A stretch of 57,682 bases of DNA from Sporosarcina ureae (GCF_029267015.1 NZ_JARIEA010000072.1:1-57682), one strand, 5' to 3'. Counted from the first letter of the stretch, positions 8,363 through 17,466 are shown. A program made the numbers and translations. Notes: generated by a model not told the origin, from the sequence alone.

Positions 8363-8684
8363 CTACGTTCCCCCACTGCACTAGCTCATCGAGGCGTCTT
8401 TTCAACTCATTCATTGGCACGATTCGTGCGAAACGCGTCAACTCTTTCTGTTCGTTAAATAATAAGACGACCGGCGCAGTAAAGAGTGACAACTGTCCCG
8501 CCATTTCTGGAACTTCCGCTGCGTTGACACGATAGAAATCGAAAGGATAGTCGCTTTCGAGTGCTGCCACCTGCGGGTAAAGTCCTTCACAAACGGAACA
8601 ATTATTGGTCTTCACGAACAATAGAAACTGTGGCGTTTCTTTCCAAATATGTTGCCACTCTTCAAAAGAAGTAATTTCTTTCAT
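8355..8684 (-). CDS. Thioredoxin-family protein with CSVC motif
   Basis: A 109-residue thioredoxin-fold protein without a signal peptide. The redox motif is Cys29-Ser-Val-Cys32 (FVKTNNCSVCEGLYP), unlike the CGPC of housekeeping thioredoxin, and the cis-proline is in FTAPVVLLF. It probably exchanges thiols in the cytoplasm with the ccdA/ccdC products, but its partner is unknown. In B. subtilis the equivalent place is held by a response-regulator-like gene (from memory), so the order differs. It overlaps ccdC. Confidence 0.82.
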   Translation of the reverse strand: MKEITSFEEWQHIWKETPQFLLFVKTNNCSVCEGLYPQVAALESDYPFDFYRVNAAEVPEMAGQLSLFTAPVVLLFNEQKELTRFARIVPMNELKRRLDELVQWGNVDE

Positions 8685-8715
8685 ACTACACCTCTTTTCT
8701 GCTTACCAGACTAAA

Positions 8716-9429
8716 TTAAAATCCTTGGAAATCCCCAAATATCGGGCTTAACAAACTTGTGAAATAGACCATTCCATTGAAGAACAGAATAATACCGAAA
8801 ATGATCATCAAGTAACCGCCGACTTTGGTAATGGTCATACTGTGTTTGCGAATCCAGCCAATTCTTGTGATGAAGAAGGACAAGAAGAAGAATGGAATAG
8901 CAAAGCCTAGTACATACAACATCATATACAACATACTAGATCCTGGATTGGATGCTGCTAGGTATATGATAGCGCCAATAATCGGCCCCATGCACGGCTG
9001 CCATCCAGCTGAAAACGCTAGACCGATCAGCGCGGTACCCAGATAACCCGCAGGACGATTCTTAAATTGCAATTTTTTCTCTTTCATCAAGAATTCCGGT
9101 TTGAATAATCCAATCGTCATCAATCCAAAGATAATGATGAAAATCGCACCCAGCTGACGAATCAAATCTTGATATTGTAAGAAGATCGATCCGATAAATG
9201 ATGTACTGAATCCTAAGATAATAAATACAATCGAGAATCCAAGTAAAAAGAACAGCGTATGCAGCATACCTGCACGGCTCATTCCCTTTTTCTTATCCCC
9301 GAGGTCATCCAGTGACATGCCGGTGATATACGATATAAAGGCCGGGTATAGTGGTAATACGCATGGAGAAATAAAACTCAGGAAACCTGCTCCAAACGCA
9401 AAGAAAATATTAACATCCGTCCCCAACAA
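8716..9429 (-). CDS. ccdA: Cytochrome c biogenesis protein CcdA
   Basis: Polytopic membrane thiol-disulfide carrier that brings electrons from cytoplasmic thioredoxin to extracytoplasmic thiol reductases. The 237-residue protein has six hydrophobic segments and the two redox cysteines Cys23 ([12 protein letters not shown]) and Cys146 (AGWQPCMGP). It appears to start at TTG; a second TTG follows directly, both behind AAAGGAGGAAT. It is the first gene of the ccdA-thioredoxin-ccdC operon. The SCO gene nearby suggests a local group of respiratory assembly genes. Confidence 0.93.
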   Translation of the reverse strand: MLGTDVNIFFAFGAGFLSFISPCVLPLYPAFISYITGMSLDDLGDKKKGMSRAGMLHTLFFLLGFSIVFIILGFSTSFIGSIFLQYQDLIRQLGAIFIIIFGLMTIGLFKPEFLMKEKKLQFKNRPAGYLGTALIGLAFSAGWQPCMGPIIGAIIYLAASNPGSSMLYMMLYVLGFAIPFFFLSFFITRIGWIRKHSMTITKVGGYLMIIFGIILFFNGMVYFTSLLSPIFGDFQGF

Positions 9430-9556
9430 AATTCCTCCTTTAACAGTAGGACAAGTAGAATGTCGGCAATCGCCAACATTCCCACTCTATCGTACCAAAC
9501 AAAAGGCTAGATTACGCTTCATTCGATTGTGAAATCTTTTTGACAATCGTGCGTGC

Positions 9557-11329
9557 TTAATCTTGCGTACCGTTCTGCAATTCGTACATCGTGTAATACA
9601 ATCCCTTTTGCGCAAGTAACTCTGCGTGCGTCCCCCGCTCGACAATTTCACCATGGTGGAGTACGAGAATTAATTCTGCATCGGCGATTGTACTCAGACG
9701 GTGAGCGATCGCGATCGTCGTACGTCCTTCGCGCATTTTCTCTAGACTCTTTTGAATCGCGACTTCTGTTTCCGTGTCGATATTCGCTGTCGCTTCATCA
9801 AGCACGAGCACTTTCGGATTCATCGCAATCGTCCGTGCGAACGCGATCAATTGACGCTGACCACTTGATAATGTCGAGCCGCGTTCTGTCACTTTTTGTT
9901 CATAACCGTTCGGCAACTCTCCAATGAAGTGATCGGCTTGGACGAACTCTGCAGCTTCTCGCACATCTTCATCTGTCAACTCTTCGTTATGCAGGCGGAT
10001 GTTGCTTGCGATATCACCATAAAACATGAACGGATCTTGCAGGACGAGCCCTACTTTCTTCCGCAGTTCTTCTATTGGATACTCTTTTAGCGATACGCCA
10101 TCAATGAAGATGTCGCCGCGCTCGTATTCATAGAAACGCATGAATAGATTGATAATCGAACTCTTTCCACTCCCTGTATGACCGACAAGTGCGACCGTTT
10201 CGCCTGCATTTGCGGTAAAGGAAATGTCTTTTAGTACATCATTTTTACCGTCGTAACTGAACGTTACATTACGGAATTCGATCGTGCCTTCTTGAATCTC
10301 CTGTGTAGATGCTGCTTTTTGTTTCGGTTCAATTTCCGGATTATCGATCAACGCGAATACTCGTGACGCGGATACAATCGCTTGTTGGAACATCGACAAA
10401 CGTTGCATCACTTGATTGATCGGCTGGAATAGACGTCTCAGCAACGTAGTAAACGCATAGATAATCCCGACGTCTACGGCAGATGTAAGAGATGCCGTTC
10501 CAAAATAACTAAGTACTGCCACGATGGATAAGGCATACATCAAGTCGATGAATGGCCCAAGCATCAAGCTATCGAAACGAATATTTCGCAGTCCGACGCG
10601 GTAATGTCCTTCATTGACTTCAATGAACTCGTCAGACAAGCGCTTCTCCTGGCGAAAGGCTTGAATCATGCCCATACCGGATAAGGACTCGGAGATTTTC
10701 GCATTCAACTGACTGAGCCGTTCTCGGATATCTTGATAGAAGTCTGCACTATAATAGCGGTAGACCGATACGAGAATCAGGAATAGCGGCAACAGGATCA
10801 ACGTATAGAGCGCGAGTTTTCCGTCTAGCGTAAAGAGCGCAATATAGACGCCGACAATTCCGAAGATCGCCTGCATGAATGTAACCGCCACACTGACGAA
10901 CATCTCTTTGATTGATTCGGTATCATTCGTTACACGTGAAACGATTCCGCCAGCAGGTGTCTGATCGAAGTACCGCAGTCCAAGCTTCTGGACTTTAGAG
11001 AATGCATCGATGCGGATTTGCTGGATGATCGCGAGTGCGAGCTCTTGGAATCGCAATGTTTGGAAATACGACCCGACAATATTGACGAGTTGTAGTCCGA
11101 TGTAGATCAGTGCAATAATCCATACTTCTTTCGCTGGGAAGTTTAGTGGTACGACATAGTCATCGAGAAATCGCTGGATCACTAGAGGTCCAAGAATCGT
11201 CGATGTTACCGTCAACAGCAATAATAGAGTCGCGATCAGTGCACTTTTCTTCATTGGCAAGACGTATTTCGCTAGCCGCATGAATGTTTTGAACTGATCC
11301 CTGGCGGACATCTTCTGTTTATTATTCAT
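9557..11329 (-). CDS. ABC exporter half-transporter with consensus Walker B (subunit 2)
   Basis: Multidrug-type ABC exporter subunit of 590 residues: six membrane helices (about residues 20-310) then an ATPase domain. Walker A is GHTGSGKSS, the signature is the unusual LSSGQ, and Walker B ends LVLDEATANID with the catalytic Glu. The partner upstream has Asp in place of this Glu, so the pair should form one active and one degenerate ATP site, as in BmrCD or TM287/288. The ATG has GGAGG 8 bases upstream and overlaps the partner stop by 8 bp. Closest known types are YfiC or YknV; substrate cannot be told. Confidence 0.92.
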   Translation of the reverse strand: MNNKQKMSARDQFKTFMRLAKYVLPMKKSALIATLLLLLTVTSTILGPLVIQRFLDDYVVPLNFPAKEVWIIALIYIGLQLVNIVGSYFQTLRFQELALAIIQQIRIDAFSKVQKLGLRYFDQTPAGGIVSRVTNDTESIKEMFVSVAVTFMQAIFGIVGVYIALFTLDGKLALYTLILLPLFLILVSVYRYYSADFYQDIRERLSQLNAKISESLSGMGMIQAFRQEKRLSDEFIEVNEGHYRVGLRNIRFDSLMLGPFIDLMYALSIVAVLSYFGTASLTSAVDVGIIYAFTTLLRRLFQPINQVMQRLSMFQQAIVSASRVFALIDNPEIEPKQKAASTQEIQEGTIEFRNVTFSYDGKNDVLKDISFTANAGETVALVGHTGSGKSSIINLFMRFYEYERGDIFIDGVSLKEYPIEELRKKVGLVLQDPFMFYGDIASNIRLHNEELTDEDVREAAEFVQADHFIGELPNGYEQKVTERGSTLSSGQRQLIAFARTIAMNPKVLVLDEATANIDTETEVAIQKSLEKMREGRTTIAIAHRLSTIADAELILVLHHGEIVERGTHAELLAQKGLYYTMYELQNGTQD

Positions 11330-13082
11330 CTGCGCCGCCTCCTTGCTCTACGATCGACTCTAGCTGTTGCAAATCGTACATTTCTTTATACATTCCGTTT
11401 TGTGCGATCAAACTTTCATGGTCGCCAACTTCAACGACTTCACCTTCATCGAGAACGATGATCTGATGAGCGTGCTGAATAGCACTTAAGCGGTGCGACG
11501 TAATGATAGTCGTCTTACCCGTTCTTTCTTCTTTCAATGAACGAAGAATCGCTTCTTCTGTCCGAGCATCGACGGCGGATAATGAATCATCCAACAATAA
11601 AAGCTCTGGATCCATAAGCAACGCACGTGCAATCGACACACGCTGACGCTGACCACCGGATAATGATACGCCACGTTCTCCAACCATCGTCTCGTAACCT
11701 TCTTCAAATGTCAGAATATCCTCGTGAATATGCGCGGATTTCGCAGCCGCCACAATTTTCTCTGGATCAATCTTCGGGTTGGTAAAGGCAATATTTTCAC
11801 CGAGTGTCGTCGAGAACAAGAAATGGTCTTGCGGCACATAACCGATTGCCTGGCGTAAACATTCCTTCTTATACCGCGTGATCGGAATGCCGCCATACGT
11901 AATCGTTCCTGTATACCCTTCGAATTCTCGCATTAATAACTTGAGAATTGCGGTTTTCCCTGAGCCGGTCTTTCCGATAATGCCAAGTGTTTCCCCTTGC
12001 TTGATCGTAAAGTGTAAATTGCGCAGCGATGCCCGCTTATCATCTGGGAACGAGAACGTATCAAGAGCGAAAACGATATCTCCGTGCGGTAATTGACTCA
12101 CCGCATTCGGACGATCTTGAATACCTTGCTCAACCGAAAGTAAATCTTGAATTCGGCTGTACGACGCATTTCCTCGTTCAACGATATTGAACAAGAAACC
12201 AATCGCCAACATCGGCCATGTCAGAAGCCCTAAATAAGAAGTGAACGCGACCAAATCACCGATCGACAATTCACCCGACATAATAAAACGAGTCCCGAAA
12301 TAAAAGGATAGGACGTATGAGATCGCGAAAATTCCGGCAATCGTCGGATCAAACAACGCATCGACTTTCGCCACACGCATGTTTTCCTTGACGACTTGTT
12401 CCGAACGTCTCGTGAACGATTCGACATCTTCCTTTTGTTGACCGAACGTCTTTAGCACTTTGATACCTGAAATACTCTCTTGTGCTTTATCGTTCAAATC
12501 GGAAAATGCTTCCTGCGCTACGCGGAATCGACTACGTAATAATCGTCCATAATAACTCGTCAGGATGATCATCACGGGAATCGGTACGAGAGCGATCAAC
12601 GTTAATTTCCAACTAATTGAAAAGCCCATCATGAGGATGACGAATCCACCTGTCGAAATTGAATCGAAAAGTGTCAGAATCCCCGTACCTGCCGTTTGCT
12701 GCACTGCGTTGATGTCATTCGTTGCGTGTGCCATCAAATCCCCTACGCGTCGTCGCTGATAAAATGAAGGCGACATACGTGTAAAGTGTATAAACAGCCG
12801 TTCACGCATGACGCGCGCGAGATACACAGATGATCCGAAAATCATCACACGCCATACATAACGCAAGACGTACATCAAGACGCCTGCCACAATCAGAATA
12901 ATCATCCAGCGTGTCAGCATGGCTCCGGTCAGTTCATCTTTCGCCACCGCATCGACAATATAACCGATGATTTTCGGGGGTGCCAATTGCAGTAACGCGA
13001 CAATCATTAGCGCGGCGATTCCTATACTGTACTGTTTTTTTCTCTCGGAAAAAAACCAGCGTAAATCCAGTAATACTTTCAC
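11322..13082 (-). CDS. ABC exporter half-transporter with degenerate Walker B (subunit 1)
   Basis: First subunit of the heterodimeric exporter, 586 residues from GTG at 13082, which has AAAGGAGG 7 bases upstream; an ATG at 13106 lies before that ribosome site. Six membrane helices are followed by an ATPase domain with Walker A GKTGSGKTA, signature LSGGQ and Walker B LLLLDDSLSAVD. Asp replaces the catalytic Glu after Walker B. This degenerate site would pair with the LSSGQ signature of the second subunit. Related to YfiB, YknU and YheI/BmrC. Probable role: drug or lipid-like substrate export. Confidence 0.92.
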   Translation of the reverse strand: MKVLLDLRWFFSERKKQYSIGIAALMIVALLQLAPPKIIGYIVDAVAKDELTGAMLTRWMIILIVAGVLMYVLRYVWRVMIFGSSVYLARVMRERLFIHFTRMSPSFYQRRRVGDLMAHATNDINAVQQTAGTGILTLFDSISTGGFVILMMGFSISWKLTLIALVPIPVMIILTSYYGRLLRSRFRVAQEAFSDLNDKAQESISGIKVLKTFGQQKEDVESFTRRSEQVVKENMRVAKVDALFDPTIAGIFAISYVLSFYFGTRFIMSGELSIGDLVAFTSYLGLLTWPMLAIGFLFNIVERGNASYSRIQDLLSVEQGIQDRPNAVSQLPHGDIVFALDTFSFPDDKRASLRNLHFTIKQGETLGIIGKTGSGKTAILKLLMREFEGYTGTITYGGIPITRYKKECLRQAIGYVPQDHFLFSTTLGENIAFTNPKIDPEKIVAAAKSAHIHEDILTFEEGYETMVGERGVSLSGGQRQRVSIARALLMDPELLLLDDSLSAVDARTEEAILRSLKEERTGKTTIITSHRLSAIQHAHQIIVLDEGEVVEVGDHESLIAQNGMYKEMYDLQQLESIVEQGGGADE

Positions 13083-13254
13083 TGGCTTTCCTCCTTTGAT
13101 CTGCATTACATCTGTCGCAGTATTTTTATTGGTACTTGCTATTTGATTTTAGCAAAGTTCGTATGATATCGAAAGTTACGGAACTTGAATGTTTCAGTTT
13201 CTGAAGTATATCATCCGTACTTCACTAGATTCCTTAGTCCACTTGCTAGTTTCT

Positions 13255-14505
13255 TCACTTATAATGACCGCCAATTAATTGATTTCTTCTATAGGCTGTA
13301 CCGCCTGGCGTAACGGAAACCGCGCGAAGAATGGCGGCTGATCCGTACTTCACACGAATTTCATCCATCACTTGACCGATTTTTTGCTGTTTCCAGTTCG
13401 AAGGTTCGAATAAACTCAGCTGGAAACTGTCGTTTTCTTCAAGATTCGACAGGTTAACGGAAATATGGCGGACGGGTCTGCCATCATGGAACGTTTCAAA
13501 CAGTTCTTGGCACACGCGATAAATCGTCAGCGTTTCATTCGTCGCTTCCGGTAGCGTTTTTCGTCGCTGGAAGCCGCCACCTAACGCATGCTTCGAATAG
13601 CCAAACGACAACGTAATCGTACGCCCTCTCTTTTTTGCAAGGCGTGCGCGCATCGCGGTATCTTCACACATCTCAAGCAGAACGGCTAATACTTCGTCCG
13701 TCGTCGTATAATCGCGCAACAACGTCTGGCCTTTGCCGTAACTCACCTGCCCCTCAATCAATACGGAACCGAGTTCGGAATAATCGATGCCGTGCGCGTG
13801 ATAATACAATTGATTGCCCATCACGCCGAACTTCTTCTCCAAGTTTTCGAGTGGTGTGTGCGCGAGATCCCCGACCGAATAAACGCCCATGTCTTCAAGC
13901 GTTCGCTCCACTCTTCTGCCAATCCCCCACATTTTATGAAGCGGGGCAACTGGCCACAACTTCTCCGGCACGTCTTCATACGTCCAGTGTGCGATCCCTG
14001 TTTTTTTCGCTTCCAAATCCAGCGCGAGTTTCGACAGCAACATATTCGGCCCGACGCCGCAAGCCGAACGCAACTCGAATTGTCGGTACAACTCGTCTTG
14101 GATCCGGAAAATCAAATTCTCGAGAGGCCCCCAAAGCTTTTCCGTGCCCGTAAAGTCTACAAAACTTTCATCGATACTATACACATGAATCGCTTCTTTT
14201 GGCACATAGCGATTCAATAATCTCGTCAACTCCATCGAGACATCTATATAAAACTGCATTTTCGGTTCGATCAAACGAATGCTCGGATCATCGGGAATCT
14301 CATACAAACGCATGCCGGTTGTAATGCCAAACTCCTTTTTCAATGGCGGCGAGGCAGCTAACACGACTCCGCCTTTGCGCTCGATATTGCCAACAATCGC
14401 AATCGGCACTTTCATTACGTCGAGCCCTTCCATTGCTGCAGCGCAACTCGCGTAGAAGCTACGCATATCAAGACAGGCTATTTTTTTATTCGGTAATGGC
14501 TTCAT
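13255..14505 (-). CDS. Y-family DNA polymerase, UvrX/YqjW (PolY2) type
   Basis: Translesion DNA polymerase of 416 residues, the size of B. subtilis YqjW and UvrX. Catalytic residues appear as Asp13 (ACLDMRSFYASC) and Asp112-Glu113 (YSIDESFVDF); the YGKGQTLLRDY and C-terminal GGTAYRRNQLIGGHYK ending are typical of the UvrX branch. The ATG at 14505 has AGGGGTG upstream; an earlier in-frame start at 14571 would place the LexA box inside the gene, so it is rejected. A LexA site is 20 bp upstream, indicating SOS induction. No YolD-like partner gene is seen. Confidence 0.92.
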   Translation of the reverse strand: MKPLPNKKIACLDMRSFYASCAAAMEGLDVMKVPIAIVGNIERKGGVVLAASPPLKKEFGITTGMRLYEIPDDPSIRLIEPKMQFYIDVSMELTRLLNRYVPKEAIHVYSIDESFVDFTGTEKLWGPLENLIFRIQDELYRQFELRSACGVGPNMLLSKLALDLEAKKTGIAHWTYEDVPEKLWPVAPLHKMWGIGRRVERTLEDMGVYSVGDLAHTPLENLEKKFGVMGNQLYYHAHGIDYSELGSVLIEGQVSYGKGQTLLRDYTTTDEVLAVLLEMCEDTAMRARLAKKRGRTITLSFGYSKHALGGGFQRRKTLPEATNETLTIYRVCQELFETFHDGRPVRHISVNLSNLEENDSFQLSLFEPSNWKQQKIGQVMDEIRVKYGSAAILRAVSVTPGGTAYRRNQLIGGHYK

Positions 14506-14524
14506 ATGGCGTTCACCCCTCAAA

Positions 14525-14538
14525 AGAACAAGTGTTCT
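14525..14538. promoter_or_regulatory. LexA (SOS) box of the Y-family polymerase gene
   Basis: AGAACAAGTGTTCT is a perfect palindrome matching the Gram-positive LexA/DinR consensus GAAC-N4-GTTC. It lies directly upstream of the polymerase ribosome site, where it would cover the transcription start. Confidence 0.88.
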
Positions 14539-14630
14539 TATATGGAGTATACCCCAATTCGCGTTGTTCAATCAATGGAAATCCGCGGGTTTTGCACATA
14601 TTTTTGGCTAACTTGCCAGCTACGTAAAAA

Positions 14631-14670
14631 TATCCCGAAAGTGAGAGGTTGACCTCTCACTTTCGGGATA
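14631..14670. terminator. Terminator of the pyridoxamine-oxidase-like gene
   Basis: A perfect 19-bp inverted repeat, TATCCCGAAAGTGAGAGGT and its complement, separated by TG. On the minus strand it is followed by TTTTTACG, so it ends transcripts from the gene at 14707-15120. It may also act for plus-strand transcripts. Confidence 0.88.
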
Positions 14671-14706
14671 TAGTATTTAACTATACTTTAATAGCCATCT
14701 CATTAT

Positions 14707-15120
14707 TTACAGGGAAATATCTTCTGGTGGTTGGCCTTTTTTATTCATTAAACGGATCGCTTCCGGTTCGATTTTCAAAATAACCAAATTCAGATCTTCA
14801 GGACCGTCAAACCATGCTTTCATATGATCGTTCCAGATTTTTTCCTTCAATGACTCATCATCAGAAATCGTTACATGGCCAGAATATTCCACGTACGCAT
14901 CGCCGAATCCTTCACCGTCATATCCAAGTAGAATGTGCGTGTGGGGATTATCCTCTAGCTCATCGACCTTTTCCGTTTTCTTATTAGTAGGTGTATACAA
15001 TGTCAATCCATCACTCATGAATGTCATGTAGCGGCTATACGGCTTGTTGTTGTCCACCGTTGCCATTGTGCCCGTCATACTTTCGTTCAAGATTTTAATC
15101 ACTGTGTCTTTTGCAGTCAT
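14707..15120 (-). CDS. General stress protein 26 / pyridoxamine 5'-phosphate oxidase fold (YdaG-like)
   Basis: A 137-residue split-barrel protein of the general stress protein 26 group. The family binds a flavin or F420-like cofactor in some members; the substrate is unknown. The sequence MTAKDTVIKILNESMTGTMATVD, YTPTNKKTEKVDELEDNPH and the GYDGEGFGDAYVEYSGHV strand match B. subtilis YdaG, a known sigma-B regulon member. A sigma-B-like promoter (15153-15177) is found at the correct distance, supporting stress induction. The ATG follows AAAGGAGCGGAAGTAA. Confidence 0.88.
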   Translation of the reverse strand: MTAKDTVIKILNESMTGTMATVDNNKPYSRYMTFMSDGLTLYTPTNKKTEKVDELEDNPHTHILLGYDGEGFGDAYVEYSGHVTISDDESLKEKIWNDHMKAWFDGPEDLNLVILKIEPEAIRLMNKKGQPPEDISL

Positions 15121-15152
15121 TTACTTCCGCTCCTTTCGCGATTACTCCTAGT

Positions 15153-15177
15153 CTTCCCACCTGCATAAAATCTAAAC
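15153..15177 (-). promoter_or_regulatory. Sigma-B-type promoter of the YdaG-like gene
   Basis: On the minus strand GTTTAG (15177-15172), 13 bp, then GGGAAG (15158-15153). The sigma-B consensus is GTTTAA-N12/14-GGGTAT. The predicted start lies about 25 bp before the ATG of a gene whose family is sigma-B controlled in B. subtilis. Confidence 0.65.
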
Positions 15178-15199
15178 CTGAAAACTTTCAAACGGAAGC

Positions 15200-15952
15200 T
15201 CACTTTAGCCAATAGTGATTGCCGTTACGCGTCTGACCGAAATAGCCATATTCAGTTAAATAATTGCGTAATGTAATGAAATCTTCATGAATCGTTGACA
15301 GCAGATCGTTCACTTCATGCTTACTGTACGAAATATCTCCATCAAAGCGTTTACTGATTTCCTGGACAATAATACGTCGCTGTTTTTCTGTCGCTGGCAT
15401 CTCTTTTAACTGACCATCCATTCCATCAGGGAAAAACGTCCGCAGTATCGCTTGCTGATCTTCCTCCGCAACCGAATGATCATCATGAAACAACTGCGAT
15501 GCTTTATGTGGCGGAATGAAAGCTGGAACGTATTCTTCTCGCTCTCTCAATAACTCCATCATGGCAAGAAACACTTTCGCCTGACGTTCTTTTTCTTTCA
15601 ACGCAAACCGATGATGCCGAACCGTCGTCGCACTACCGATCTCCAATTCTTCCTGGATATCTTTATCACTTTTCCCTTGATAGAATAAACGCAATAGATC
15701 CCCTTGATGATCCGTAATCCCCGACCATTTCTTATCGAGCTCAAGCAAATACGCAAACACCGACTGATGGGAATGTTCGATATGTACATGCATAAATCGC
15801 TCTGCTTCATACAACGCATTCTCGTACGGATAAATCACACCTTTTTCCATTTGCTTGCCGCATAACAAACAATCATACGAAGTGTTGCTCTCTATATATC
15901 CTTGCTTTAATTCATCCAATGAAGCATCCCAGAACGTTTCAATGATTTCCAT
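15200..15952 (-). CDS. DUF2087 domain transcriptional regulator
   Basis: A 250-residue probable transcription factor. The N-terminus has a zinc-finger-like set of ligands (Cys28-x2-Cys31 and His55/57/60/62 in MHVHIEHSH). A helix-turn-helix of LuxR type follows around residues 87-125 (GKSDKDIQEELEIGSATTVRHHRFALKEKE), and the DUF2087 domain fills the C-terminus (RRIIVQEISKRFDGDISYSKHEVNDLL to EYGYFGQTRNGNHYWLK). It is divergent from the NRDE gene, and two copies of a 25-bp palindrome between them are probably its own operators. Confidence 0.82.
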   Translation of the reverse strand: MEIIETFWDASLDELKQGYIESNTSYDCLLCGKQMEKGVIYPYENALYEAERFMHVHIEHSHQSVFAYLLELDKKWSGITDHQGDLLRLFYQGKSDKDIQEELEIGSATTVRHHRFALKEKERQAKVFLAMMELLREREEYVPAFIPPHKASQLFHDDHSVAEEDQQAILRTFFPDGMDGQLKEMPATEKQRRIIVQEISKRFDGDISYSKHEVNDLLSTIHEDFITLRNYLTEYGYFGQTRNGNHYWLK

Positions 15953-15985
15953 GTAGTATGCACTCCTATCACGTTTTTAGTGTAT

Positions 15986-16010
15986 GCAAACAAATACTAG
16001 ACTTGTTTGC
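15986..16010. promoter_or_regulatory. Palindromic operator 1 of the DUF2087 regulator
   Basis: GCAAACAA (15986-15993) and TTGTTTGC (16003-16010) are perfect inverted arms separated by 9 bp. It lies 34 bp upstream of the regulator start codon. Confidence 0.6.
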
Positions 16011-16058
16011 TAATTAACTCTTATGATACCGCGTATAATCCGTAAGTTCAATAGTATT

Positions 16059-16083
16059 CCAAACAATCGGCTGCTTTGTTTGT
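16059..16083. promoter_or_regulatory. Palindromic operator 2 between the DUF2087 and NRDE genes
   Basis: CCAAACAA (16059-16066) and TTGTTTGT (16076-16083) repeat operator 1 with the same 9-bp spacer, centre to centre 73 bp (about seven helical turns). A third half-site, GCCAAACAA, lies at 16114-16122 near the NRDE promoter. Confidence 0.6.
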
Positions 16084-16172
16084 TATCGTGTTTATCGCAG
16101 TATTTGTACAGTCGCCAAACAAAACTGCCCGTGATACACTAATTCCATACATAACTAAACGAGGTGAGTGAC

Positions 16173-16952
16173 ATGTGTTTACTGGCATTCCAATTACAAA
16201 GCCATCCGAAGTATAAATTGGTCATGATGGCGAACCGAGACGAAGCGTATCGTCGTCCAACAGCACCAGCAGACTTTTGGAGCGATTACCCAAACATCTT
16301 GGCAGGACGCGATTTAGAACAAATGGGTACGTGGCTTGGCGTCAATACAGAAGGAAAAGTCGCCGCATTAACGAACTACCGCGACTTCACACGACCGGAA
16401 ACAGGCAAGCGTTCGCGCGGCCATATCGTCTCTTCCTATTTACAATCGGATTTGTCCGCACAATCATTTATGGAGCAACTGCATACGAATAAAGACGATT
16501 ACGCAGGCTGCAACGTGCTCGCTGGATCAGCTGAAGAGATGTTCTATTACTCGAATATTGAGCAATCGATCCAACCTATCACACACGGTACACATGGACT
16601 GAGCAATGCATTGCTCGATACACCGTGGCCGAAAGTAGATAAAACGAAAGCGTTGCTCGCGGAATATTTGGAGCAGACTGCGACGATCGATCCTGACGTG
16701 TTATTCGCTATGATGCAGCGAGCGGAACGTTTCCCGACTGAACAACTACCTGATACTGGCGTCGGAGAAGATCTCGAAAGCTTGTTGTCTTCTATATTCA
16801 TTGCGTCGAAAGATTACGGTACACGTTGTACGACTGTGCTGTCGATCGACTGCGACGATCATGTGGAATTCGAAGAGCGCATATATGAAATAGGTGCATT
16901 TACAACTGCACAGAAATTTTCATTCAACATCGAAAAACCGACATACTCGTAA
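16173..16952 (+). CDS. NRDE family protein (TANGO2 homologue, DUF833)
   Basis: A 259-residue protein of the TANGO2/NRDE family with the N-terminal MCLLAF and the name-giving motif MANRDE near residue 21; the N-terminal Cys may be the active nucleophile. The NRDE family is linked to Ntn-hydrolase-type folds and, in eukaryotes, to haem or lipid handling, but the bacterial role is unknown. The ATG at 16173 is preferred to GTG at 16164 because homologues begin MCLL and AGGTGAG is 6 bases away. It may be controlled by the divergent DUF2087 regulator. Confidence 0.88.
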   Translation: MCLLAFQLQSHPKYKLVMMANRDEAYRRPTAPADFWSDYPNILAGRDLEQMGTWLGVNTEGKVAALTNYRDFTRPETGKRSRGHIVSSYLQSDLSAQSFMEQLHTNKDDYAGCNVLAGSAEEMFYYSNIEQSIQPITHGTHGLSNALLDTPWPKVDKTKALLAEYLEQTATIDPDVLFAMMQRAERFPTEQLPDTGVGEDLESLLSSIFIASKDYGTRCTTVLSIDCDDHVEFEERIYEIGAFTTAQKFSFNIEKPTYS

Positions 16953-16976
16953 AAGAGTACAGTCGGTTTTCTTCTG
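16932..16976 (+). terminator. Terminator at the 3' end of the NRDE gene
   Basis: AAACCGAC and GTCGGTTT with inner ACTC/GAGT arms, then TTCTT. The 5' arm lies in the last codons of the gene. Confidence 0.7.
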
Positions 16977-17004
16977 TTTTTCATAAATTATTTTCATATA
17001 CTAA

Positions 17005-17466
17005 TTACAATATGTCCATATATTTCTTGAATTCAGCCAACGCTTTTTCTCGGTCTCCTGTACTAAATAACCGCTTATTGTCCGTTCCGATAATGCGGTA
17101 ATGTCCACCTGCTGTATGCTGTTGTAACTTATATTGCTGCCACTGACCCACTTCCGTCCACCAATTAATCGATGCGCTTGCTGCAGTTTCCCGTGAATGA
17201 ATCTCTTCATGCACAGCCATTTCAGCTAACTCAATCGGATCTTCACCCATGACTGAGCGCAGCAGAGCACTCTCGCGAAATAGCGCACAAACAACGACCG
17301 CTGTAGACCAGCCAATGTCCTGGCGACCTTTCTCCAACTGCACAAGCGTCTTCTTAGAAATCCCCATAATCTCCGCCATCTGATCTTGCGTGTAGTCCAT
17401 TTCCGTCCGAATTAATTTCAAGCGGGGCGACACCAAGTCTATGACTGTCTGCTTATTCAACGCCAT
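17005..17466 (-). CDS. XRE family transcriptional regulator
   Basis: A 153-residue regulator with a helix-turn-helix at about residues 15-70 (LKLIRTEMDYTQDQMAEIMGISKKTLVQLEKGRQ). The C-terminal half (residues 95-153) contains a YRIIGTDNKRLFSTGDREKALAEF segment that looks like a small sensor or dimer domain; I do not recognise it. Upstream are several TACAC/GTGTA half-sites that may be its operators. The ATG has AAAGGAGGAAT upstream. The gene stands alone between the NRDE gene and cstA. Confidence 0.85.
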   Translation of the reverse strand: MALNKQTVIDLVSPRLKLIRTEMDYTQDQMAEIMGISKKTLVQLEKGRQDIGWSTAVVVCALFRESALLRSVMGEDPIELAEMAVHEEIHSRETAASASINWWTEVGQWQQYKLQQHTAGGHYRIIGTDNKRLFSTGDREKALAEFKKYMDIL

